This document shows positions 24,412-37,261 of a stretch of 64,000 bases of DNA, piece by piece (position 1 is the first letter of the stretch; the number at the start of each line of letters is the position of its first letter). The position numbers were made by a program, and so were the translations under genes. The DNA lies in assembly GCF_028453695.1 (NCBI RefSeq), contig NC_135781.1, forward strand, positions 5,282,779-5,346,778, in the 5' to 3' direction. A model generated the notes under the pieces. It searched no databases and had not been told where the DNA came from. It saw nothing but the letters and a program-made list of their open reading frames with translations. The DNA comes from Augochlora pura. Taxonomy: Eukaryota > Arthropoda > Insecta > Hymenoptera > Halictidae.

Positions 24412-26508
24412 CTAACAGGATGAACACCTGATTCCGAACCCGATATTTCGAAGAAACTTGAAGAATCTCTCGACGAGCATCTTTTCGTGTTGGTCTCGTT
24501 TGGTCGCGAGCTCGCCAAGCTTCTCGGTCCGCGCGCAGAACGCTTCCACAAGGAAATCATGGCACAACATCGAATCGTCTTCTATCGCGGCTAACTTGTT
24601 TTGAACGTCCGTCGCCTGGACCGATTCCTCGGCACTCTCGTCCGTTCGGCAGGAATGCTTTATATACATCGCGATGAAACGCACGAGAACACACGCCAGG
24701 AACCTACGGTGACACCAGAGAGCCTCGTAGTCGTTATACATGCAAATAGCGCTCTCGTTCGCGCGGCATTCCTCCGCCCAGTAAGACAGAGTACGAAAGT
24801 ACGCTTGTTGTTCCGCACTCGTGGAACTCGCTTTATATTCTGTCTCCATAACGTTGAACAGCCGCTGTAATTTATGCGCGTCACCGATGTTAGATTTAAT
24901 GTACGCGAACAGTTCCTCCCTACATTGCTCGGTGATCGCCGGACACTTTATCAACGACTCTCTAGGTAGTTCTTTGAACTCGAACATGTACTTCTGCAAC
25001 AAGAATTGCCGATAGGAAAGTCCGCTGTAATCCGATACGTGTCTCTGACACCACGCAAGCGTATTCTTCCACTCGTTTTCGAAATTAGGATAAGCGAAGC
25101 CTCGCGACTCTCGGAGAGCCATCACGTGTCGTCGGTGACTCCACGCGTTGTAGTTGTTCGCGTACCTGTCCGCGCAGGTGGTCACCAAGTTCAATTCCGT
25201 GCATAGAGGCGATTCCGCCGATTCGAAATCGTACCGGCTGTCTTTGGCGTTTAGTACGTACAACAATAACCACTGCCGGTAGGCGAACGCGTCGAAGCAT
25301 TTCGGCTTATGGTAAAGTACCAATCGTGAGAAAGCAAATTCCTCCGACACCTCTAATTTGTGACTTCTCACTAACTCCCGTCGCATATTCCAAAACGTCG
25401 TAACATCCGGATTCAATAGCAGAGCCCCCAGTAACCATCTTGCTATTGTGCTAGGCTCCTCGCGCCTGTGTTTGTTCTGACGAAGTTCAAAGAGTCGGCG
25501 ATAAGCGTAGCAACAAAGTGGTTGTACGCACCACGAGGCCAATCCAAGACAGTCCTCCTGATGAAATACTGGTGATTTATTTTCATTATCTTCCGCGGGG
25601 ACTATTTCGAAGCTTTTCCTGAAATTATACATGAACAATATTTCTTTCAGTTTTTCTCCTAAACTATTCTAACGAGAGTCGAATAATAGTTTTTTAAATA
25701 ATCGGTTACTAATTGTAAGTTAGCGTTTTTTTTTTAAACACGTTTTCCAATGAATTGTAAAATGTATATTATTGGTAAACATGTAATATTCTATGATTTA
25801 ATAATTGTCATTATTGTGTTGTTTTATTTTTAAAAAATACAATCGTTGAAAACAAAATAAATAATACAAATTTTTTTTTAAGTAATATTAGGTGTATATC
25901 TGTACACGTGAATTACATAACAACGTGTGAGACATCTAGAAAATACTGTAAAAGTAATGATAATTTCGAGGTATGCATAACTGTTGTGTTTCTCGCATAT
26001 TTTTAATGTACTCCAATTTAATGTTACACTAGTGACAGTTAAAGATTCAGTATATTGACAATAGATCACAGCTTGCACGATTTGCATAGAACCGTATATG
26101 TACGAAAGAACATGCATTGACGATACTTCTAACATTTAATAATCGTGATGGCGCCATAGTTTCATATCGTAGATATAAGATACCAACATTACTGATACTG
26201 TATTTACTATGCAAACCTTTTACGAAGCGTCGTATGTACGCGTGTCTCATTAAGACTTATAAATGACGGTGTTGTAAATTTGTTGAGCCGATGATCGAAC
26301 GCACAACAACAATGACGTTAAGTCGCAAACGTAACGGACTCACTGACGCATCTAATCGGAGAATTTAGTGACAATTTTCACAGATATTTTTAAAGACTCC
26401 GCCCTCGTAATGTATCTACGAAAACACTCACAGTGACGGATTCTTCTTCACCACATTTTCGATGTCGGAAAGAATTTTCTCTGCTGCCGGAAAAATATCG
26501 TCTTGCAT
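24412..26508 (-). CDS. PTAR1: Protein prenyltransferase alpha subunit repeat-containing protein 1
   Basis: Two coding exons, 26508-26432 and 25618-24412 (donor CT/GTGAGT, acceptor TTTCAG), giving about 427 aa, close to the vertebrate length. Exon 1 encodes MQDDIFPAAEKILSDIENVV, which matches the N-terminal helix of PTAR1. Exon 2 alone would begin at a spurious upstream Met. PPTA-type repeats with the W/Y-x-x-R pattern are visible at about residues 102 (FWNMRR), 139 (YRQW), 185 (WSHRR), 228 (YRQF) and 327 (WCHRR). The family is the alpha-subunit fold of protein prenyltransferases. PTAR1 pairs with RabGGTB in geranylgeranyltransferase III, which modifies targets such as Ykt6, and it affects Golgi and Rab function. 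It is divergent from TBCA. Low risk of misidentification. Confidence 0.9.
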
Positions 26509-27374
26509 TGTAATCTTGCCACTATTGTTCGTTACATGTCTCGTAGAATTAAGTATAAACCAATACACGATTAACCCTTCTGTTTCTCTCCTGCTGCACC
26601 TTTCAATGCAGACACGATGTAGCGTTTTTCTGCAGAAGTGTTGGGGGGATATACTGTGATACCGTTTGAAGTTTCCTGTAAGTCACGAACGTTCGAAATC
26701 AGATGGCGCGAAATTGTCAACGATGAAAGATACTGTTAAAGAACAGAATTCGTATTTAACAGTTCCTTGAATGAAAGAAACCGACTTAATGTTAGCAAAA
26801 ATAATCTTAATGTCATTTCTGTAAGGTTATGGTCACTAATATTTTTCACACACGTGCTTATAAATATATATCAAACACTTTATATTGTTATTATTGTTGC
26901 GTATAAATGTTAAACACAAAAGCACATTTATTTTGAGCGTTCTAATTGTAGTTATTGTCACTATAGATAATTAAACTTGTAATGTGTTTCTTTCATGATA
27001 AATACATTTTTGCTTTATCAAAAACGTACATTTAAACACTATCTACTTTGAAGAATAGAAAATAGCTTTCCTGCGTTATTTTATATAAATATTACAGCTT
27101 TTTTATTGGAAAATTCTGTCCTTACCGTTAAGGCAGCATTGAGAATAAGCAAACGATTGATCGAAATACATCGATAGTTTCGATAAGTGTCATGCTATGC
27201 GAAGACAACTTAATGGAGTACTACTCTCCGGCTACAAATTGGTATAACCTATACGTCACTGAATTCCCTCGAATTCATTTGTACCCACTCATCTTACCTT
27301 ATAAGGAAAAACTTTAGTTTAGTCGGTGAACACTACATTTTCGGCACACGAGGTAAACTATTTATATTAAAACA
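26509..27374. promoter_or_regulatory. Divergent promoter region between PTAR1 and TBCA
   Basis: The 866 bp between the two start codons must hold both promoters and 5' UTRs. It is AT-rich, without an obvious TATA box at a useful distance from either ATG. The immediate 5' flanks of both genes carry no upstream ATG in frame. Confidence 0.5.
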
Positions 27375-28008
27375 ATGTCTGATCCTCGTATAAGAACTCT
27401 AAAAATTAAAACTGGAATAGTGAAACGTCTCGCAAAAGAAAAAGTTGCGTATGAAAAAGAAGCAGCACAGCAACGTGAAAGGATACAAAAATTACAGGAA
27501 CAGGGTGAGAATACTTTGAATAATGCAATCGGAAGCATGTCTTATTTTCTCATTAACTCGATCCTTTCAATAGCTGTGTTATTTGTTGCGACGCTTCTGT
27601 ACATTTTTCACCTTTTTTTATACTGCTACAATAGACTGCTTGATTAAAAAGTAGCTACATCACTTGCTGTAAAATTTGTAATCGTGTTTACAACACATGT
27701 ACTGCTGCAAAATAAACCTCATAATTATTTAAGTAAATTTTAAGATTCAACATTTTCAAGTTCTTTGTATTTATTTTGCAGGTAAAGATGCTTACGATGT
27801 AAAGAAACAAGAAGATGTTCTTCAAGAATCCCTTATGATGGTACCAGATTGTCAAAGGCGTCTTGTAAAAGCATTCGATGAACTTAAAAGTATTTTGGAA
27901 ACGGAACAAGATTTAAAAGAAATCGAAGATTACATAGAAGCTGAGAAGATATTACAAGAAGCTGAAGCTCAACTTCCTAAGGAAGGAGGGATTATGGATA
28001 TGTGTTAG
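27375..28008 (+). CDS. TBCA: Tubulin-specific chaperone A (tubulin folding cofactor A)
   Basis: Two exons, 27375-27504 and 27782-28008, encode 118 aa (human about 108). Exon 1 reads MSDPRIRTLKIKTGIVKRLA, a near match to the family's MADPR-KIKTGVVKRL start. Exon 2 contains KKQEDVLQESLMMVPDCQRR, the family's most conserved block. The protein forms a three-helix coiled-coil bundle that captures quasi-native beta-tubulin released from the cytosolic chaperonin and passes it along the folding cofactor pathway. Reading through the donor at 27505 would give a false hydrophobic tail. An AATAAA lies at 28086-28091, just before PDCD7. Identification is secure. Confidence 0.95.
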
Positions 28009-28085
28009 AGATTGTAATCATATTAAGAAATTGCCAAAAGTTATGAAGAAACTATATTTTCATCTAACAAATACTTTGTAAGCAA

Positions 28086-28091
28086 AATAAA
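28086..28091 (+). promoter_or_regulatory. Probable poly(A) signal of TBCA
   Basis: AATAAA 77 bp after the TBCA stop codon and 145 bp before the PDCD7 start, in AT-rich sequence. It is the only canonical hexamer in the short gap. Confidence 0.5.
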
Positions 28092-28235
28092 ATAATCATT
28101 TAACGCATACTACAGTGATAGTATTAAGACATTTTATATTTAATCAGATTAAGTGGCAATTTTAAATGCTTATGTTTCATGATTGAAGTATTGCAAAAAA
28201 TTCCACAGAAAATTAGCTGAAACTAAGATTACAGT

Positions 28236-29484
28236 ATGTATCGTCCAACAGATCAGTCTATTTATAACGCAAATTACAGCACGAATCTTTATCCAAATTA
28301 TATTTGTCCAATCGGTACAACCGATGTCACCAACATCTCAATTATAACTGAAAAACGATATGCTGATGAAAAGGATATTGAAAATTTCCTGGATAAACTT
28401 GACCTATCCAAGAATACAAATGACCAGAGAAAACTTCAAACAAATTCTAAAATTGCAACTACCAAAGATGCCATAACAGCAGCATATAAGTTAAATGAAA
28501 AATTAAAAATAATTTGTGCAGAACTAAAAAATAATAAAGATTTATCAGAAGAAGAATGGCAAGAGAAAATTAATATTTGTGAAACAGCGAAAAGTGAAAT
28601 TATGAAGTTATTAGAGCCTATTAAAGATCCAAACTTTTTAAATCATTTAAAGAAACATTTAGAGAGACGCAAGAAAAAAAGATTACGAGAACGAATTAAA
28701 AGAGACAAATGGAAACATGAAAAGGTAATGAGAATGGAAAGAAGAGCAAGATTGCATGCACAAATTGATTCATGGATTCGAAAAGAACAAGCTGTAATAG
28801 AGAAGGAGAAGCAAGAAGAAAATTTACGTAAAGATGCAGATATGATTTTATCTGACATTAGAGGGAAACGAAGTGATGCAAGGAAATATCTTGGATTGTT
28901 GCAAGAGTTACAAAATTTGAGAAACATTAAGGCCAATATTGCCAGAGCGAGAGGAGAACATTTATCTTTAGCAGCAGATGAAGCATTTCATAATATCATA
29001 GGTACTATTTTAATTATATTCAACAAAACTATATGAACAATTATACTAATCAGTATATTTTTTGTATACAGCAAAGTTAACAGAACAATGGTCAGCATTT
29101 GATAGAGAATATTCGATAGAAGAACAAGGTTTAAAATTGATGTTAAAGACTGATAATGAAGAAAGAATTGAAAAACAAAAGAAGAACGTATTTGATGAAT
29201 GGGAAAACGTACTTTTTGGGAAAAAAATGTTAACAAATGAACAATATGATATTGATTTTGCCAATTTTATGAGTGTGAGGTAGATATAATATTATAAACA
29301 TACAGTACTTAATTATTTTACTCATGTATTTTTGCGGTAGTGTAATCGTTTTATTTCCAGAACTGCTTGGGACAAATACATAAGTACAGACGGTGATGCA
29401 TTACCAATTCCAGTTGGATGGATAATGCCTGAGAAACCATCTTCTGCTGCCTGGCAAAAGTGTCTCAAAAAAGAAACATCATGA
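28236..29484 (+). CDS. PDCD7: Programmed cell death protein 7 (U11/U12 snRNP 59 kDa protein)
   Basis: Three exons (28236-29001, 29072-29279, 29361-29484) encode 365 aa. The central part (about residues 140-255) is a long charged coiled coil, including a Lys/Arg-rich block (ERRKKKRLRERIKRDKWKHE). The C terminus contains TAWDKYI and IPVGWIMPEKPSSAAWQKC, which is the diagnostic PDCD7 end. The family is the 59K component of the U11/U12 di-snRNP of the minor spliceosome, where it bridges other U11 proteins. The human protein is longer because of a proline-rich N terminus that is absent here. The start ATG lies 227 bp after the TBCA stop on the same strand, and the 3' end faces UTP15 across 293 bp. 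Confidence 0.9.
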
Positions 29485-29777
29485 AATAAGCCATTAAATT
29501 ATAATTTAGGAACATAATTATGCTTTAATACACGCCTTAATAATTTATATTGTATGAACATAGTGTATGTAATGTAATTTAGGAAATGTGAAAAACTTCT
29601 CTGGTCTACTGCATATTATCTTTTTAATGTTTATATTCAATTTTTATTATCTTATCATTTAGAAAATCTAGTGAATGAAAGTATATGAAGAATGATATTT
29701 CAATTTCATTAAAAATATATGAAAAATATGTACAAATTTTTCTATGACACGTGAGGAGACAATATAATGAATTATAA

Positions 29778-31737
29778 TCATGCTATACTTAAAATTAGAT
29801 TTTTCTGAGCTGCATTTGATGGTTCTAATGAGAGATTATCTTTGACTATTGCGGGAGCTACAGTTTCTGCAGCAGATAATATTATGTGTAATTTTCCTTG
29901 CAATTCTGATAAAGCTAATATTAAATTTTCTTCTTCTTCTAATTTGTATGCTAAAATAGTAAACATTTTTCGTGGTTCTGGGCCAAGTTCATCCAAACGA
30001 TCTTCATAAACATCTGTTAAAATAATACTTGTTATTAAAATGCATTCACTGATTAATGTTTTAAAGAAACGTATTCAATACATACCCATTAATGTATTGG
30101 CCACAAATACTACTACTCTTCCAAATTGAACATTGCCCACATGTTTATTTAAAAATTTTATGATATTTACAAGAGATTTGCCGTTTCTACCAGCAAGAGC
30201 CTGTTTTAAACCTTGCCTTCTGATAAGTTCTTGCATAAGCGCAACCGTAATGTGCGGTGCTTTATTTACAACATAAGTCATCATTACACAATCCAAAGCT
30301 TTTGAATATTGAAACTTTCTTAAATAGGTATCATGTTTGGACATAATTTCTTTCATATCCTCACTTATCACCATGTCTACATGTGGTGTGTGCAAATTTT
30401 TACCAGAATGTCTATATGACACCTTTTTACGCTGTGGTTTTTCATGCTTTATATCTTCTTCTCTTCTTCTGACAGAAATTAATCCATCAACCATACCAGC
30501 AACTATAGTTTCGTCATTCGACTAAAATGACAAAATTTTATTTAACAATTCAAATTTATATTCTTTAACTTGTAGCTTAGAACATGAAAATTTTCTTACG
30601 CTTATTCCTATGCTAAGAACTGAATTTGGGTAGTCTAAGGAATGAACAGTTTTATATGTCCCAGCATCATAAATTTTCACGTGTCTATCCAACGAGCCAG
30701 ACAAGATTCTGTGACCATTTGAAGCCAATTTCAAACATGTTACAGTTTTATGGTGTTGTACAATTTTGGCAAGTAGTCTTCCTCCAGCAAGTGCATCCCA
30801 TACTCTAATTTCTGTTCCACCTATTCACAGAAATGCAACACATATTTTCTTATATATTTGAACTATGTTGGTAAATTATTACTAGGATATAAATAAAGTA
30901 CTCTACCTGCAGACAAAAATATTCCACCGGATGGTAGAAATAATAAACTTTCAACAGGTGCTTCGTGACTTACATTGAGAATTTGTTTGTTTGTTCTTGT
31001 ATCGTACATGTAGATGTGTTTATCATAACCACCAGATAATAATATATCTTTGGAAATAGGACTAACTGCACCAGCCCTGATATAGTCTGAATGTTCATTA
31101 AAAGATATAACTTGCTTCTCATTGGGTATATCCCAAACAACAACCGTTTTATCATCAGAAAATGAAGCTATGTTTAGATTATTAGCTGTAAAGAATGTTC
31201 GGTGTACAGCAGCTTTATGTCCAGAGAAAAGTCTAAGGAGACTTTTTGTGTTGACATCAAAAAGTCTAATAACTGCTTCTTCACCGCCAGCGCAAAGCAA
31301 TTTTCCATCGCTACGGAAAGAGCCGCCGTAGGCAGCTTCCTTAAATCTACTGAGGTTTTTAGTGACTAGCTTTGTAATTGGATTGTATACTTGTACTCTT
31401 ACAGAACAAGTGACAGCAAAATAATGTGGTTCCACTGGTGAAAAATCAATATAATCTATGGGTCCGAATTCTTTAACTAAAACAGGAGCCTGTTGAATAA
31501 ACGTAACACATTTTAAAATATAATTACATTTATCTAGCTCTTAAACATAATTGTTAGGTTAAGTTGTACGCACGTGGGTGTCATAAACTAATCGATATAT
31601 TACTATCACTGAGATATTTGTTATTTTTCCAACTAAAACATACTTACAGTATACTTTTTCCAGTATATGTTGTCCGAGGTTAATTCAGTTCCCGATCTTG
31701 CAAATACTTTAGTATTTATTTTCTTAAAGGACGCCAT
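29778..31737 (-). CDS. UTP15: U3 small nucleolar RNA-associated protein 15 homolog
   Basis: Five coding exons: 31737-31648, 31489-30907, 30820-30600, 30521-30086, 30013-29778. All junctions are GT-AG with consistent phase, giving 521 aa (human 518). Exon 1 starts MASFKKINTKVFARSGTELT. The WD40 propeller follows (SRFKEAAYGGSFRSDGKLL, GHKAAVHRTFF, VVWDIPN, HSDYIRAG, SGSLDRHVKIYD). The C-terminal helical UTP15 domain runs from about residue 330, with KALDCVMM, LAGRNGKS and LNKHVGNVQFG. UTP15 is part of the t-UTP/UTP-A complex, which loads on nascent pre-rRNA in the nucleolus and supports Pol I transcription and 18S processing. Convergent with PDCD7 and divergent from DCAF12. Confidence 0.95.
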
Positions 31738-32782
31738 TTCTTTAAAAATGTCAGCTGTAATAAAGGATAGTAGAGGGGGCAAACTTCTCTCGTTGACAAT
31801 TGATGGAAACTGCTCTCTGTTTTTCCGTAATTATTCAGGAACCGATTCATTTATCAATATTACTGAATAAAGAAAGCCTATAAAAATATTTTACGTGAAA
31901 AGTAGAGGACATGATTAGAATGTTTCAGTGGATTTTCTCGAATTTTATACAATTTTGCTGCTCGTTTCAATATGGCGATGGTTAGTTGCTTCGGATCACG
32001 AAGGTCTCTTTACTCATGAATTTCGTGGCATTCTTTTCTATTTCGTTGTATAATTTTAATATAAAACCCTGATGTTCATATAATTAATTATAAGTGCATA
32101 CAAGTTACGTAATTATGAAGTTCTGCAGCCACTAAACAAGGGATTACATCCGACAATAGCTTTACTTTGGTAGCTGGATAGATTTGGCAATTACCGTCCT
32201 TTTCATAAGGTTTGTTAGATTTTATAAATAATATGTAATATCATATATCGTGAAATTATCATATTCGAAAAACCTTTACTTTCATTTTTTTTAATTCCAT
32301 AAAAATTCATAGCTTGATTTTGTTCTAGTCAAAGGAGAATTGCTACAAAGAAGAATTTCTTCTTATTTTACTATACACCAACCAAGTTTATAAATATTTC
32401 GACAGTCTAAATTGGGATTTTCTTTAACAGCATTGTCTGTATGCAAGAATCTTTCAATGTTGCGAGAAGAGTTTATCCATCATTACAATGATCGATTAAT
32501 TTGTATACACATATAAACAACATGATTGATCTATTGAATTCCTTGTGGAAGTTGCATGAATGAAATATAATTTTTATTATAATGACAAGAAGAACTATTT
32601 ATGTCCGATTTAAAAACATAATTAATTGAATGTAGTAATCAAGCATATTTAACATAATATTTTTAAGACTGTAAGTTAAAAATAGTCTCAATTATTGTAT
32701 ACACAAGAGGTAATTTCAATAGTTACCGTAACAATTTTATATGCAACAAACTCTAGTTTACAAATTATAAAATTTAAACAAA
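31738..32782. promoter_or_regulatory. Divergent intergenic region of UTP15 and DCAF12
   Basis: About 1 kb, AT-rich, between two start codons on opposite strands. No exon or repeat is clear. It presumably holds both promoters and possibly a DCAF12 5' UTR intron. Nothing more specific was found. Confidence 0.5.
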
Positions 32783-34554
32783 ATGGCTGAGACACAGAGA
32801 ATGACTGTCTATGGCAGATATCCTCCTTGTGCTGATGCAGACCGTTTAGACGAACGTCGTGCAAGGTAAGTTGAATTATAAGTCTAAGTAATTTCATATA
32901 TATTTTAATTGTGTTTTAACAATTATTTTGACTTTTTATACAGATTAGCCTTAAGTTTGGAAAGAAATCGAAAGCTAGATAAGCAAGAAGATTTTGTGTG
33001 TTATGAATCAAGTGATGATGAAGCAGAATCTATAAATGAAGGAAAACAGTTTTTAAGGACATCGTTTAACTTTGTGGACTATGTATGTGCTAGGGAAATA
33101 GATACAAGAGAAGTGCGGAAAATTAATCAAGAATATGGATTTCGCCATATATTGACTCATGAATTATTTAAAGAATATTCAGTTAGTTTAAATAATATGA
33201 ATAAAGTTTTTTGCTCTCAGTGGTTAAGTGATAGACAAGTAGTATTTGGTACAAAATGCAACAAATTGATGGTTTATGATGTAGCAACACAAAGGTTAGA
33301 TCAAATACCATCTCTGCATGGAAGACAAGTTAGTTCAGGAGGTGCTCCAGTTCCCGAACAACAGTGTGGTATACATTGTGTTCAAATTAATCCGTCAAGG
33401 TACATGTATAAAAATGTATATATTATTTGAACTCATTATGCAATATTTTTTTAAGCTGAGTATTTTTTTTCTCATCTGTTGTAGAACACTTCTATCAACT
33501 GGAGCAAGAAATAGTAATGAAATTGCAATATACAGGCTACCAACATTAGACCCAGTTTGTGTAGGAGAAGGTGCACATAGAGATTGGGTTTTTGATATGT
33601 GTTGGTTAGATGATGAATTTTTAGTTTCTGGTTCTAGAGACACTAAAATGGCTTTATGGCGTATTGATAATGATCTTGCAGAAGCTCCTGATAAAGCAGA
33701 TGTACCCACACACAGGTGCAACTCATAATGCAAAGTATAAATAGCAGTGTATTTTAAAAATCTATTTTAATCAATTTATTTCTTCTTTAATTAGGCTAAT
33801 TCAACCAGTCTGTGTGAAAGAATGCAGATCGGCTCAAAGAGTGCGTGCACTTGCTTTCCATAGGACATACAAAGAAATTGCAGCACTCACTTTAAATAGT
33901 TTTATACATATTTGGTCTGCTGAGACATTCAGACAGAAGATATCTAGAAAATTACCAGTCTCCCAAGAAAATGTTTGCCTTGCAGTACAAGATAATGGTG
34001 TATATGCAGTAGGATGTCGATCTCACACTTTATTGTTAGATCCAAGGACATTACAAATTATTAAAAAAGTACCATCGCGGTAGGTAATATTTGACCCAAA
34101 CATATTTATTATAATTGCTTATGTACATCTTACTAGCAAGTTATATTTTCTTTTTACAGTTACAGCGGTTGTGGAATTCGATCAGCCAGTTTCCAGGGTT
34201 CTATTTTAACAATAGGAACAGGATTAGGAATGTTGATGTTTTACGATGTCAGAGCACAGAAGTACCTTGAGTCTTCAATTAATTCTATCAGGACAGTTAT
34301 ACTGAAAGCTTCTAAAGGATATGTAGTAGGTTCCGTAGTTTTCAATCTTAATTTAAGGATATCATTGCGAAAAACTAATAAGCACATGATGATAATAGTT
34401 TCCGGATGAAGAATACATTGATGGATTCCAAAACGTGAGATATACACCTGCTATATATACTCATTGCTATGACGGATCAGGTACGCGGTTATTTGCGGCT
34501 GGTGGTCCTCTACCTATGAATCTTTACGGTAATTATGCAGGATTGTGGCAATAA
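32783..34554 (+). CDS. DCAF12: DDB1- and CUL4-associated factor 12
   Basis: Six exons (32783-32865, 32944-33399, 33485-33715, 33795-34079, 34160-34325, 34399-34554) in consistent phase encode 458 aa (human 453). The start reads MAETQRMTVYGRYPP. WD40 repeats occupy about residues 110-455, with VFCSQWLSDRQVVFGTKCN, TGARNSNEIAIYRL, HRDWVFDMCWLDDEFLVSGS, RDTKMALWRI and NSFIHIWS. The conserved end is YTHCYDGSGTRLFAAGGPLP followed by NYAGLW. DCAF12 is a substrate receptor of the CUL4-DDB1 ubiquitin ligase and recognises C-terminal acidic (di-Glu type) degrons. The final acceptor (ATAATAG before 34399) lacks a pyrimidine tract, but phase and homology support it. Confidence 0.93.
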
Positions 34555-36898
34555 AATAATCTTAAATATTGAATACCATCGATTTTTACGTAAGTAATAA
34601 TAATTTGTACATTTAAATTATCTGAGATATATTTGAAGAGGTATATATATCTGTTCACTCCAAGACTTTTTATTGTCTTCTATTATTTTATTGTTTTCTG
34701 TTTTTACATGAAATTTTCTTTAATTACTAACATGTCCTAACATTCTGTACAGAGTGTTTCGTGGCTGTTAATACATTATCTAGTAAAATTAAGATCATTA
34801 ATTATTAAATAAATAAATTGGAAATGTAAATTATTTATTTCCTGAGATGTAATTTTATTATCAAGACAATTCGGTTTATATATTATGTGGATATGTATAC
34901 ATATATACTATAACCAATATGGCATTCTAGCTTCAAAAGTATTACAAAATAAAAAGTAGCGTTTCCCAGTTTTCTTATAAATGTACATTCCCCTTATCAT
35001 AACGTAATCTTCAATCTTGAGAAATCATGCTTCAATGTATATGTAACTAACTAATATTTAAATCGAATTTTCTTAGAAACAAAACCGCTACTGAAGATAG
35101 TATATTCTAGATTTTTTATTTATTTTTTGATGTAAGAATGAACACTGTTTAAGTTTGTATTATCAGAAGCAAAATGCTCTATACAGATTCAATGAAAAAA
35201 ACTATTACAACTTTGCAGAACATAAAATTTGAAAAATGTTATGATAAGACTTTTCAAATCTATTACGATATTCGAACATTTTTATATTTCATAAGTAAGG
35301 GAGTAAGAAAAATAATACTAAGAAGAATGAATCCTTACGATGTATATACCTCGATTGCCTGATGAATGAAGCGAAAGAAGAAATAATTATCATATTTCTA
35401 TCATTTCATTCGCATATTTAGTTAGTCGTAAACAAAAATTTAATTTCAAATTTTCATTTAATTCAACAATCATTAATATAACAATGTATCAGTGCGAATG
35501 AAAATGAAATTTTAATCATATAGTTAAAATGTATACTGGGTAAATGACATCACGATTTTACATCGCCAGTTTGTAAGGATAGAAAAATGATTTCTATCAT
35601 TATGTAACATAAAAATTTGCACTCGCACTAGCTATTGTAGGTAAAATTAAACAAAACATTGAATGAAGATCTCTTTTTAGATTATAATGAGAATGACTTT
35701 TTAAGAAGTGATAGTAATACTGCCTGCATATAGCGTGATTTAAAGACACATTTTATTCCATATTGTACATCCCCCCCATTTGTCTGAAAATTTAGAAAAG
35801 CGAATTATTAATCAACGAATAATACTGCAATGAACATTAAGTTTTACCAAATACGATTTATAACGTTGAAATTTAAATACTGGCCTTAAAAAGAACGATA
35901 TGTATTGTGATGCACACGACATGAAGCACCTCAAACTGTAAACTTTTTTGGGGTGACGGTATGACTGCGTGTATTAGATTTCCTGCATTTTTATTGTCTC
36001 ACGACTGTACTACTTATGATTGAAATTTACTACATGCGATTTGCGACATAAATAATTTCTCAAATACTACGTCAGTTACTAAATAATAATAATAAGCTAA
36101 AATTTCCCCTGCATAATTCCATTTATCCAACTTATCATATATTCAACAAATATAAATCTCATAAAGTCAGTCAAACAGTCACACTCGTACACTGAAATCA
36201 ATAATCAAACATCAGCGAATAGTTGCGAGGTATATCAGCTTCACATTTCTCGCGGTGTCAATCGCATCACAATATGCAATAAATATGTGTTATACAATTT
36301 TATTTTAGGCATTCAAGATCTATTATATTTTTTATCATTCATTTCTGTATCACAAAGGAAGACATCAACCATATGGAATTTTGATTGATGTTCGATTTAT
36401 ATTTTTAATGTATGCGGCGATTGTTAATATTTTGTTAAACCAAAAATTAAAAAATATACAGTTTATTGTCTTTCAATTATTAATTAACTCGGAAAGATTT
36501 TTATTCAATATCTTCATAAGTATTGAATACGTTAGTTGTAACTATCACTACTTGGAACAGACAAAGATACAATGCAGGTATTTTAAATAGTGGCAGCTCA
36601 ACATTAATTGGATTTAGTACTCATGTGTTAGACAATTTTATGATGTTGAAGTATTAATGAATGTATTATAAATTGTGTGCATTTACAATAAGCTATAATG
36701 ATATGCAGGACCTGTGATTGTATAAATGTGTTTGTTGGATGCAATTGAAAAAATTCATTTTAACAAATTCATCTTTAGCAAATGAGATATTATACTATGT
36801 ATAAGTAATGAAATTAATTATGTGCGATTATTTTCAAGATCAATCACTGAAATTTATATTTGATTTGAGAAATGAATTATGTTTAAATTTTTAGTGTA
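34555..36898. other. AT-rich intergenic; DCAF12 3' flank
   Basis: Holds the DCAF12 3' UTR with poly(A)-like hexamers near 34805-34815, then sequence with no supported gene. Short frames at 35174-35362 and 36381-36590 are AT-driven. Confidence 0.5.
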
Positions 36899-37261
36899 CA
36901 GTAGTCACCCCCATATCCGCATCGAATATGTTCTAAGACCTATCGGGAATAAAACTAATATTATACTTCATGTAAACTGTAATATTTGTGTAATATTTAT
37001 AAACAAAGAAAAATCAAATTGCAAAAATTGAATACAATAATAATAAAGTATACTGTACACTGTACACTATACTGTACATTTTCAGTGTACTTTATTTCGG
37101 TCTCCATCTATCCCTCTTTTTTTTTACCAAAATAAAGAATTATACATATACTTTGTACTGTATTATGTGTAACTTCAGGGACCATTTCAAAATTTTTTAA
37201 CCAAAGTTTAGTTCGCTTATTTTTTTTAATTTCTCAGACCGCGGATACGGGGACTTGACTG
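36899..37261. mobile_element. Tigger/pogo-like non-autonomous DNA element (MITE)
   Basis: The left end CAGTAGTCACCCCCATATCC and the inverted right end CAGTCAAGTCCCCGTATCCG are TIRs of about 22 bp enclosing 363 bp. A TA precedes the left end (36897-36898); the right flank is AT, not TA. The next bases after the left TIR (GAATATGTTCTAAGACC) also resemble the subterminal part of mammalian Tigger elements (GATACGTTCCAAGACC). This supports a pogo/Tigger assignment within Tc1/mariner. The interior is AT-rich and has no coding capacity. Confidence 0.65.

Noticed and set aside
24601..25300. Several open frames antisense or out of frame to PTAR1
   Set aside because: They are shadows of the PTAR1 coding sequence in a relatively GC-rich exon.
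27505..27647. Hydrophobic C-terminal tail on TBCA from reading straight through
   Set aside because: The GTGAGA donor at 27505 and the acceptor before 27782 restore the conserved TBCA C terminus; the hydrophobic tail is intron.
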